Origin: Bifidobacterium amazonense
GTDB lineage: Bacteria; Actinomycetota; Actinomycetes; Actinomycetales; Bifidobacteriaceae
Reading direction: 5' to 3'
Assembly: GCF_018555435.2 (NCBI RefSeq)
Contig: NZ_JAFEJT020000008.1
Location: 1-64,000 of the forward strand
Length of the DNA: 64,000 nucleotides
In this document: positions 1 to 14,715 of the stretch, piece after piece
Position numbering within the stretch: the stretch's first letter is position 1
Layout: the number at the start of each line of letters is the position of its first letter
Notes under the pieces: generated by a model
What the model was told of the DNA's origin: nothing
Seen by the model: only the letters and a program-made list of their open reading frames with translations
The model's database searches: none
Position numbers and translations under genes: made by a program

Positions 1-1
1 T

Positions 2-119
2 TTGCGGCGGTCATGGCCCAGGTGAGACGCCCGGCTCCATTCCGAACCCGGAAGCTAAGGCCTGGCACGGCAATGGTACTGCACCCGATAGAGTGTGGGA
101 GAGTAGCACACCGCCGCAT
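2..119 (+). rRNA. rrf: 5S ribosomal RNA
   Basis: The segment has the length and layout of a bacterial 5S rRNA. The closing helix is visible: tgcggcgg at 3-10 pairs with ccgccgca at 111-118. Between the arms lie the usual internal blocks, including the ccgaacccggaagctaag loop B/C region and the gagagtagcac stretch near the 3' end. It is the last RNA of an rRNA operon whose 16S and 23S genes would lie to the left of the window. The mature ends are uncertain by a few bases. Confidence 0.95.
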
Positions 120-131
120 TCACACTTGATG

Positions 132-170
132 AGGACCCCGGTCGAGCCACACGGCTCCCGGGGTCCTTTC
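132..170 (+). terminator. rRNA operon terminator
   Basis: A perfect 10-bp stem, aggaccccgg (132-141) with ccggggtcct (158-167), is followed by ttt. It sits 12 bases after the 5S gene, so it is the expected end of the rRNA transcript. Confidence 0.75.
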
Positions 171-202
171 ATACCCACACACCACAACGAAACACACACG
201 CA

Positions 203-235
203 AGAACAAAACCGCCACGCCCCTGGGTAGGGGCG
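203..235 (-). terminator. Possible terminator of the truncated phosphotransferase gene
   Basis: Read on the minus strand, the 7-bp hairpin cgcccct/aggggcg (218-235, GGGT-type loop) is followed by GTGGCGGTTTTGTTC, a modest T-rich run. It lies about 40 bases beyond the stop codon of the aminoglycoside phosphotransferase remnant and points the right way to end that gene. Confidence 0.45.
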
Positions 236-275
236 CAGTACCGCGCCGTTGCGTATGCGATGACGGTGCCGGCAA

Positions 276-609
276 CTATCCAAATGCCTCCGCTGCGGCG
301 ATGATGCGCGACAGTTCCTCATCGACGAGGTCTCGTCCGTACGTATCCAGGAACGGCTCCAGATATGCATCCGTATGCAGATTGAATCGCAGCGTCCACA
401 ACGCCCAGTACACATCCACATGCCGGTCGCTCATACCGGCGCAATCCAGATCGACGAAACCACTGAACCGCCAATCGTCCAGGATCACGTTCGGCAGGCA
501 GTAATCCCCGTGAATCAGCACATCGGCGTGCAGCAGACTCCCACGGTCGCGGACGATCGCATGGATCTCGTCTACGGAAGCGTCGCCGTACGGATCGGTG
601 TGGAACACA
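276..609 (-). pseudogene. Aminoglycoside phosphotransferase, C-terminal remnant
   Basis: About 110 codons survive and end at a TAG stop at 276. They hold the family hallmarks: the catalytic-loop motif HGDYCLPN (Brenner-type HxDxxxxN, here HGDxxxxN), then GFVDLDCAGMSDRHVD, which resembles the metal-binding D/G segment of APH(3')-like kinases, and a helical C-terminus. A complete enzyme would be about 250-270 residues, so the N-terminal nucleotide-binding lobe is missing. Upstream the reading frame continues into CRISPR repeats, so the longer open frame to 737 is not a real protein. The break falls near 607-610, inside a CRISPR repeat. The remnant cannot be an active kinase. Whether the full gene conferred resistance or acted on another substrate is unknown. 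Confidence 0.85.
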
Positions 610-871
610 GCGCATGCAGGGATGATCCCCTGTGTAGCTTCATGCGACCGTTTTACAGACGGTGTTCCCCGCGCATGCGGGGATGATCCTTCGACGGGAG
701 CGCCGCCCTTCCACTGCGTCCAGTGTTCCCCGCGCATGCGGGGATGATCCCTCGCCCAACGGCTGCTCGATCAGCCAATAGCGGTGTTCCCCGCGCATGT
801 GGGGATGATCCCGGGATGAGGACCGGCACCATGAGACCGGATTGGTGTTCTCACGCCGGCAGGGATGATCC
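610..871 (+). CRISPR. Short, decayed type I-E CRISPR array (four spacers)
   Basis: The 28-bp repeat starts gtgttccccgcgcatg and ends ggggatgatcc. Perfect copies occupy 662-689 and 723-750, and a copy with one change occupies 784-811. The array opens with a half repeat (610-628, right 19 bases only, one change) and closes with a degenerate 27-base copy (845-871). The four spacers are each exactly 33 bases: 629-661, 690-722, 751-783 and 812-844. The repeat belongs to the GTGTTCCCCGCGC family used by type I-E (Cascade) systems. In the conventional orientation the leader would be on the left, but that side is now the phosphotransferase remnant, and the degenerate copy on the right fits the old, leader-distal end. 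There are no cas genes in the window, so the array looks orphaned and unable to acquire spacers. Confidence 0.93.
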
Positions 872-1161
872 TTGGACTGCATAGGGAAGATTGGTGCTGG
901 GCGAGACAACCTGAGATGAGGGACACCAAATCAATACCGCCTAAAGATGTAAGGTGGATACGGCCTTAAGCGACAATCAAAGAGTGTTATTACATCCGTA
1001 ATACAGCTGTTTAGCGGTATGCTGAACTCCTTGGGTTCGGTATTTGACATCATCAAATGATAAGATGAGTGCAAGAACCCCAAGCGCAAGTGAAAAGCCG
1101 AAGTCCCGGATTCTCGACCTATCCGGGGCTTCGGCCCTACACCATCATCCCGCGCCACACC
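872..1161. other. AT-richer intergenic segment with inverted repeats, no gene seen
   Basis: No convincing coding frame is present. The base composition is visibly richer in A/T than the rest of the window. It contains an imperfect inverted repeat, ataccgcctaaa (934-945) facing tttagcggtat (1010-1020), and inside that a small palindrome, tattac/gtaata (988-1003). These could be an operator or remnants of element ends for the neighbouring cassette. The long hairpin at 1097-1135 is listed separately. Confidence 0.5.
1097..1135 (-). terminator. 15-bp stem-loop, terminator-like on the minus strand
   Basis: The arm gccgaagtcccggat (1097-1111) pairs with atccggggcttcggc (1121-1135) with one G-T pair and a 9-base loop. 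On the minus strand the stem is followed by TTTTCACTTG, so it would terminate leftward transcription. On the plus strand there is no T run, only ccctac, 26 bases before the small membrane-protein gene. No minus-strand gene is recognised that needs it, so it may instead insulate the cassette from outside transcription or act as a structured leader. Confidence 0.5.
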
Positions 1162-1320
1162 ATGAAACACAAGCTCCAAGGACTCGGCGGACTCGCCTTC
1201 GCCCTCGTCGCCGCCGCATGCGCATTCGCCGGAACCGCTCCGTGGATCACGGCGCTGTTCGCCATCGCCATAGGCGTCGACTGTCGCACCCTCGGCCTGT
1301 TTGGAGACCATGATGACTGA
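1162..1320 (+). CDS. Small hydrophobic protein (52 aa)
   Basis: The frame from ATG 1162 begins MKHKLQGLGG and encodes two short hydrophobic stretches (about residues 10-25 and 27-42), so it is probably a small membrane protein. I do not recognise a family. Its stop codon overlaps the start of the next gene (ATGATGACTGA), which suggests translational coupling with the excisionase-like protein. No strong ribosome-binding site is visible before 1162. Such tiny membrane ORFs in front of small DNA-binding proteins are common in actinobacterial integrative elements, but this is inferred from context only. Confidence 0.5.
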   Translation: MKHKLQGLGGLAFALVAAACAFAGTAPWITALFAIAIGVDCRTLGLFGDHDD

Positions 1321-1513
1321 ACACTATCTCAGCGTTAAGCAGGTGGGAGAGCGACTCGGAGTCAAAAACGCTAGCGTCTACAAGCTTCTTGAACCTGATG
1401 CCACCATTGGAGACACCAAAAGCTGGCTCCCCGAGACCATCGACGAATGGAACCGCAACCGTCCTGGCCGAGGCGCCGGTGGCGGGCGGCCGCGTAAGAA
1501 GAAGGTTGAGTAG
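1313..1513 (+). CDS. AlpA/excisionase-like helix-turn-helix protein
   Basis: From ATG 1313 the product has 66 residues and starts MTEHYLSVKQVGERLGV, the typical opening of a MerR/AlpA-type winged helix-turn-helix module. It ends in a basic tail, GRPRKKKVE. A motif like SWLPETIDEWNRNR is typical of excisionase-family DNA-binding proteins. GGAG at 1303-1306 serves as ribosome-binding site. It favours 1313 over the ATG at 1310 (spacing three bases) and over the in-frame TTG at 1301. The gene overlaps the end of the small membrane-protein gene. Proteins of this type direct excision or regulate genes of prophages and integrative elements. No integrase is present, so this is most likely a leftover of an element. 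Confidence 0.7.
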   Translation: MTEHYLSVKQVGERLGVKNASVYKLLEPDATIGDTKSWLPETIDEWNRNRPGRGAGGGRPRKKKVE

Positions 1514-1730
1514 CTATGACGAGGTATTCGAGAAGACTCGCCGAGGGGGAAGGGGTAGTTGTCATATCCTTGCGGTAGTGCTATAGTTTGATATTTGCGT
1601 ATATGCATGTCATATGGCGGGCATGCTGACAAAGACGAAGCGCCCGCGATTCTAGGCATATGGCGGCCTGCAAGGCGCTTGTCGTGGAACAACAGTATCG
1701 AACGAACAAGCGAGCGATAAGGAACGTCCA
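1514..1730 (+). promoter_or_regulatory. Leader region of rpoB
   Basis: This 217-base gap must hold the rpoB promoter, but no single site is convincing. Candidates are TTGATA (1588-1593) with CATATG (1611-1616), and CTGACA (1626-1631) with GATTCT (1648-1653). A 10-bp direct repeat, catatggcgg, occurs at 1611-1620 and 1657-1666. The ribosome-binding site aagga at 1719-1723 serves the TTG start of rpoB. Confidence 0.4.
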
Positions 1731-5294
<3,564 letters not shown>

Positions 5295-5477
5295 TTCCGC
5301 GGCTGCCCTTCGGCCGGCCGGTCCTGCGGGTTTTCGCGAGGATCGGCCGGCCGGTGCGGCGGCCTGATACGCGACGGGCGTCGTGCGCGAACTTGCGCGA
5401 CGCCCCGTGCGCCGACTCACAGACATCACAGACAACAGAGATAGTTTCACAGACAGTTTCACAGACAGGACAATAGA
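5295..5477 (+). other. rpoB-rpoC spacer with hairpins and cacagac repeats
   Basis: The spacer begins with a 14-bp stem, ggccggccggtcct (5312-5325) and aggatcggccggcc (5339-5352), which has one mismatch and no T run. A weaker stem follows at about 5374-5408. After the stems comes a low-structure tract with four cacagac motifs (5418, 5427, 5448, 5460), the last two inside a perfect tandem 12-mer agtttcacagac (5443-5466). AGGA at 5467-5470 is the rpoC ribosome-binding site. The stems could be RNA-processing or pausing sites rather than terminators. Confidence 0.6.
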
Positions 5478-9488
<4,011 letters not shown>

Positions 9489-9599
9489 CCGTTGCCCGTT
9501 CGCTGAACGTCCGTTCGGATCTGCTGCCGCGTCGGGCGGCGGGCGGTCCGGACGAATAGGCCGATAAGCGTCGGTCGAGACGCCGACATGGTGTGATCC

Positions 9600-9640
9600 G
9601 TGGCCCCGATCCCGTGAAGGGATCGGGGCCACGTCGTTTT
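9600..9640 (+). terminator. rpoC terminator
   Basis: A perfect 14-bp stem, gtggccccgatccc (9600-9613) and gggatcggggccac (9619-9632), with a gtgaa loop is followed by gtcgtttt. It is the end of the rpoBC transcript. It lies inside the open reading frame of the convergent transglutaminase-like gene. Confidence 0.85.
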
Positions 9641-12066
9641 CGGCGGTCGTGACCGAGGCCGGGACGATCCGGCGGTGTGGCGTGGCGTACGTGACGTGCG
9701 CGGTGTACGGGCCAGGGACAGCCGCGCATGCAGTCGCTTGGGCCACGGCAGCGAGGCGAGCATCGCGGCGCGAGCCTCGAGCAACGCCAGCCAATAGGCC
9801 TCCGCACGATCCGCGGACACCGTCTCGCCGGAATACTCGGCATGATCGGCCTCGTCGCGCAATGATCGCAGCAACATACGGTTGATGCCGAACCGATGCG
9901 CGGCCAGACCGGCCTGATCCCGCCGGGTGCCGGGCAGATCGACGCCGCCCTGCCATGCCCACGTCACCAGCGCCGACCATCCGGCGACGATGCGCCGGTT
10001 CGGCGGGCCCCGTCGTCGCAGCTGCTGCAGCATCAGCTCCTTGACCAACAGGATGACGCCGCATCCGGCCAGCAGGATCCACACCGGGCCGGAACACCAT
10101 GCGGCCAGCGTCAGCGCACGCACCACGGACGGTCCGTGCGGCGCCGCCGTGTCCGTTCCCGCCTCGTCGGCATCCTGACCATCCACCGTGGACGATGCAC
10201 GGTTGCGTACCTCATCCCGTAACGGGTCGGCCAGCGGCGGGGGAGGCTGCCTCACCAGCGTGAGCGGGTCGGGAGAAGCGGTGCCGGTCGAGTCATCCGG
10301 AATCCGCGTCTCCGACGGCGTCGGATACAAAGCCACCCAGCCCAGACCACGGAACCTGATCTCCACCCATGCGGCCACGTCGGCACCGGTGAACCGGGTG
10401 ACGGTCGTGCCGTTCTCCTGGGAAACCGTACGCGCATCGCTGATCATGCCATGCTCGTCCTTCGGCAACAGGCCGAGCACCACGCGCGACGGCATCCCGA
10501 GCACGCGCGCGGCCAACGCCATCGCGGACGCGTACTGTTCGCTGTTGCCGACCATCGGCCCTTCGCCGAACATCATGGACAGACGGTAATGGCCATGCCC
10601 GGCGGCGGACGGGTAGTCGTCCGCCAAACCGTCCGAAAACCAGCCGTCCGTGCGCAGGGAATCACGCAACGCAAGCGCCGCGGCGCCATCCGTGCCATGC
10701 CCGGCCGCCGTCGCCTCCGCCCACGCGGCCAACGCATCGGGAACATCGGTCGCAGCCGACCGGTCCGGCTCGGCGGCGAAGGCTTGGGACACCTCCTCGT
10801 CGGAGACCTGCGGGTCGGTGACGCCCGCCAGCGCATACGAGAGCCCCTCTGCCGGCTCGACGGACAGCAGCGCCGCACGCGAGATGTCGTTGTAGTACAC
10901 ATTCGGAACATGCATGCTCGACTCGTCCGCACCCGGTCCGTCAGCATGCCCGGCCGCCGTGATCTCGACGGCATGCGCCGTGCCGGCGATCGGCAGCCAA
11001 TGGTCCCATAGCCCGCGTCCGACGGTGACTTCGGCCGAAAACCGGACGCATCCGGCGGAACGGCTCGAGCCGCCGGATGGGGACACGCCGTCGCCGACCA
11101 GCCGGTACCGGGCGGACGAATCTCCGTCCGAGGGATCGGACAGGCGCCATATGTTGCCGTCGAAGTCATCCATCACCGCCAGACGGATCGGCGTGCCCGC
11201 CGGCAGACCGGTGACGGTGAGCAGCACGTCGTCGTGATGGTATTTCAGCAGCCCGCGCATGCCGCTGAGCGGACTGGTACGGGCATACGACTCCAGCGGA
11301 GGCTCATACCGGTCGCGCAGCGCCAGACGTCGCGCCGATGGCCAGGCGCAGACCCCCGCAGCCAGCAGGCCGGCCGCGACCAGCATGGCCACGGCCGGCA
11401 TCAGCCGGTGGGAATCCCACAGCCGATTCCGGCATGCGTGCCACAACAATGGCAGCATGGCCGCGATCATGCCGCACGCCGTGCGGCGGACGCCATCCGA
11501 CGTGCCCAGCAAGGCGCATAGGGCGAAGACGGCGGCGCCGCACGACCAGCCGGCCACCAGCGCGGGGACGGAGCCGTCCGCGGAAGCGGCCAGACAGACG
11601 GCGATCAGCAGGGACGACCACAGGCAGATCGTCCACACCGCGGACAGGCATCCGTGCGACGAGCCGACCGGGGGCTCCACGGCGATCAGATAGGTGAACG
11701 ATGCGGCCGCATCCGTCCAGCCCGACCATGCCGCGGCCAGCCATGAGACAGGCGCGGGAGACCCGCGGGCAAGGGCGCTCGCCCCGGACCCGCCCCGGGC
11801 CAACGACAGCAGCGGTCCGGACAGCCCCTGCGCCAGGATGGGCAAGGTCATCGTCCGACAGACGCCCCATGATCTGACCCATCCGGCGGCCAACAGGCCG
11901 ATCGTTACCGCGGGCAGGGCGGCGAACGCCCAGAGCGCCGCTGAGCCATACACGTCGATCAGATTCGACGCCGCCAGCAGCGTGACGATGCCCGCCACGG
12001 GCAGCGCACGCCATTCGAACGCGGATTGCGCGGAACGCCTGGATGCGCGGGACGGGGATGATGCGT

Positions 12067-13356
12067 TCATGGCAGGGCCTCCAAGATCATGGGCAATTCG
12101 TCGAGCGTGCCGATGCACGCCACCATGGTGCCGTACATGGGCAGGGGACGGAACCGTACGTCGCTGCCGAAGACGGAACCTGAGCCGGGACCTGAGCCGG
12201 ATCCGACGGGAAGGTCTTGCCCTGTGGGATCAGACCGCCGCAGCGTCTGCAGCACCAGGCCGGCGGGACCGAGAAGACGCGCGGACCGTTCGGCGCAGAC
12301 CGCGGGATCATGAGCGGAACCGATGACCGTGCACTGCAGGACGGGAGAAGCGGGGCGGAACGCACGCGGCTCTTGGCGGGACAGGACGTGGCGGCCCGTT
12401 ACGGCATGCGGTCCGGCATGATCACCTGCGGGCATCGTCGTGATCGCGCTGCAGAAGTCGAGGAACTCCTCGACGCTGCCGGGGCGGATGCTCGCCCCTC
12501 CGGCCTCGGCGGTCAACGGACGACGTGACAGCAGGCATTGGACGCCGATGGACGCGAACACGCCGACCGCAAGCTCGAATTCGGCGTCATCGGCATAGCC
12601 CTCCTCGCCGGCATCCAGCATCAGATCGGTATCGACCCGGCAGGACGCCTCATACTGCCGGACCATCAGTGTGCCCATGCGCGACGTGCTCAGCCAATGC
12701 ACCGCGCGCAGGTCGTCGCCGGGACGGTACTCGCGAAGCCCCTGAAAGTCGAGATCGTCGTCGACGGTACGGCCGTTCGGCCTGCCGTCCAGATCATGGC
12801 GGACCCCGGTGTCCGGCAGCGGACACCGGACGGTGCGCGGGTGCACGGACACGCGGCGGGTGCCGCCCAGCCGCCGCTCGCCGTGCATCAGCCCGAACGG
12901 ATCCCCGGTACGGACCACAACCGGTCCGACGTCCATCACGCAACGGGTGCTCGTATCGGCTTGCAGCCGCACCGTGGCCGTCCGTCCGGCCCCCAGTCCG
13001 GGGACGCGGATGCGCAAGGTCCCCGTTCCCATGACCAGCAGCGCCTGACCTGCCGGCATGGCCGATGCGCCGGGGTTCCTCACGTTTACCGTCACGTCGA
13101 GACGGTCTCCCACGGCCAGACGCGTGGCGGACACGTCGACCGACATCTCCCCGCATGCGGTCACGCGCGACATGACGGCGGCCATGACGGACAGCGACGT
13201 CAGCACGATGCCGGCCGACAGCGACTCCGACCATCCGGTGAACGGGAACGCGAGCATACCCAGCACCCCGAACGACGCGCACAGCCACCCCAGCGGCGAC
13301 GCCTGCGGTCGCGCGCCGTTGCCGCGATCCACGTGCGATGCGCGATGACGGCCCAT
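12067..13356 (-). CDS. DUF58 domain protein
   Basis: The 429-residue product starts at ATG 13356, preceded by a very strong aaaggagg site. Two hydrophobic helices near residues 25-65 anchor it in the membrane. A beta-rich region follows, and then the DUF58 signature REYRPGDDLRAVHW with SRMGTLMVRQYE downstream, which is a von Willebrand factor A-like fold. DUF58 proteins are regular partners of MoxR ATPases and TgpA-like proteins, and that is the arrangement here. The end contains a Gly/Ser/Pro-rich stretch. The stop overlaps the next start by ATGA, so the genes are translationally coupled. The molecular function of the family is not settled. Confidence 0.9.
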   Translation of the reverse strand: MGRHRASHVDRGNGARPQASPLGWLCASFGVLGMLAFPFTGWSESLSAGIVLTSLSVMAAVMSRVTACGEMSVDVSATRLAVGDRLDVTVNVRNPGASAMPAGQALLVMGTGTLRIRVPGLGAGRTATVRLQADTSTRCVMDVGPVVVRTGDPFGLMHGERRLGGTRRVSVHPRTVRCPLPDTGVRHDLDGRPNGRTVDDDLDFQGLREYRPGDDLRAVHWLSTSRMGTLMVRQYEASCRVDTDLMLDAGEEGYADDAEFELAVGVFASIGVQCLLSRRPLTAEAGGASIRPGSVEEFLDFCSAITTMPAGDHAGPHAVTGRHVLSRQEPRAFRPASPVLQCTVIGSAHDPAVCAERSARLLGPAGLVLQTLRRSDPTGQDLPVGSGSGPGSGSVFGSDVRFRPLPMYGTMVACIGTLDELPMILEALP

Positions 13357-13459
13357 CGCAGCCTCCTTTACATCAGGGAACGACCATCGGGACATGCCGT
13401 CGCGATGCGGCGATCCGGTCACGGACAGGCCGGATCGGCAAGTCGCTCGGCAAAACCGG

Positions 13460-14713
13460 TCACAGTCCGGCCGCCAGCCGCGACGACGGCACCGGAACGT
13501 CCTCGAGCACGCGTTCGACGACCGACTGTGCGGTCAACCCTTCGAACAGGGCCTTGGACGACATCACCAGACGATGGGCCAGCACCGGGACCGTCAGATC
13601 CCGGACATCGTCGGGCAGCACATAGGACCGACCCTCGGACGCGGCCCGGATGCGTGCGCATCGGACCAGCGCCACCGCGCCCCTCGTGGACGGGCCGGAT
13701 ACGACCTGCTCGCAACGGCGGGCCGACTCGACCAGCCGCATGGCGTATTCGAGCAGGCTGTCCTCCACATGCACCCGTCGGGCGGCGGACCTCATGTCGG
13801 CCACGTCGGCCGCGGTCCATACCGGCCGCACTTCGCCGGCCCGATCCTCGACATCCATCTGACGAAGAATGCCGAGGCCGGCCTCATGCCCCGGATGCCC
13901 GATCGACGTGCGGATCAGGAACCGGTCCATCTGCGCCTCCGGCAAACCGTAGGTGCCCAGCTGATCGGAGGGATTCTGCGTGGCCACCACCAGAAACGGG
14001 TCGGGCACGGCATGCGACGTCCCGTCCACGGTGACCTGGCGCTCCTCCATGACCTCCAGCAGCGCGGACTGCGTTTTCGGCGACGCCCGGTTGATCTCGT
14101 CGGCCAGCACCACCGATGCGAACACCGGCCCCGGTCTGAACGAGAACGTGCCGTTCGCTCCGTCATACAAAGTGACGCCGGTGATGTCAGACGGCAGCAG
14201 ATCCGGCGTGAACTGGATGCGTTTGAACGGCACCCGGATCGCATGCGCCAGTGCGCGCGCCAGCTGCGTCTTGCCGGTGCCCGGCTCGTCCTCGATCAGC
14301 ACATGACCTCCGGCCAGCAATGCGGTGACGCACAGGCGTACCGGTTCCGGCTTGCCCACCAGCGCCTCGGCGATGGCGTCGGTCAGCAGGCGGAACGATT
14401 CCTCGAACCGGGACATGCCGCCGTGCCGTGGCATGGCCGCCGTGGCACGAGCCGGATCGCGGGATGCGGCCGGACGCGGCGACGCGCCGTTGGCCCGGAC
14501 GTTCCGCAACGCCGTCGGCCGTACGCCGGGACGCGTGTCCGCCTGCGTGCCGGGTCGTGCCACGGGCGAGGTGCCGACGATCGTGTCGTCGGGCGGCGCG
14601 AACGCCGCGACGGCCGGAACGCCGCCTCCCGCATGCTCCGCTGATGGCATGGCGGACAGTCGCGTCTGATCGGACAGACACGTCATGTCGTCGAATGGGG
14701 GATCGATGCCCAT
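13460..14713 (-). CDS. MoxR-family AAA+ ATPase
   Basis: The 417-residue product has a 95-residue low-complexity N-terminal extension and then a full MoxR core: Walker A in EDEPGTGKTQLA, Walker B in VLADEINRASPKTQ, and sensor motif ATQNPSDQLGTYGLPEAQ with an arginine-finger-like RF end. MoxR ATPases act as chaperones, often for von Willebrand factor A-type partners. The adjacent DUF58 protein is the natural partner. Translation starts at ATG 14713, five bases after GGAG. The upstream fn3 stop codon (TGA) lies within that ribosome-binding region, which couples the two. The spacer to the DUF58 gene is about 100 bases. This is the aaa-atp member of the PFNA-type cluster. Confidence 0.93.
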   Translation of the reverse strand: MGIDPPFDDMTCLSDQTRLSAMPSAEHAGGGVPAVAAFAPPDDTIVGTSPVARPGTQADTRPGVRPTALRNVRANGASPRPAASRDPARATAAMPRHGGMSRFEESFRLLTDAIAEALVGKPEPVRLCVTALLAGGHVLIEDEPGTGKTQLARALAHAIRVPFKRIQFTPDLLPSDITGVTLYDGANGTFSFRPGPVFASVVLADEINRASPKTQSALLEVMEERQVTVDGTSHAVPDPFLVVATQNPSDQLGTYGLPEAQMDRFLIRTSIGHPGHEAGLGILRQMDVEDRAGEVRPVWTAADVADMRSAARRVHVEDSLLEYAMRLVESARRCEQVVSGPSTRGAVALVRCARIRAASEGRSYVLPDDVRDLTVPVLAHRLVMSSKALFEGLTAQSVVERVLEDVPVPSSRLAAGL

Positions 14714-14715
14714 GG

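Noticed and set aside
610-737. N-terminal extension of the phosphotransferase frame through the CRISPR repeats
   Set aside because: The residues come from translating repeats and spacers (recurring ARGT/MRGEH-like peptides). The true homology stops near base 609.
931-1311. A 126-codon minus-strand frame covering the hairpin at 1097-1135
   Set aside because: It overlaps the better-supported plus-strand cassette, has no ribosome-binding site and no recognisable product.
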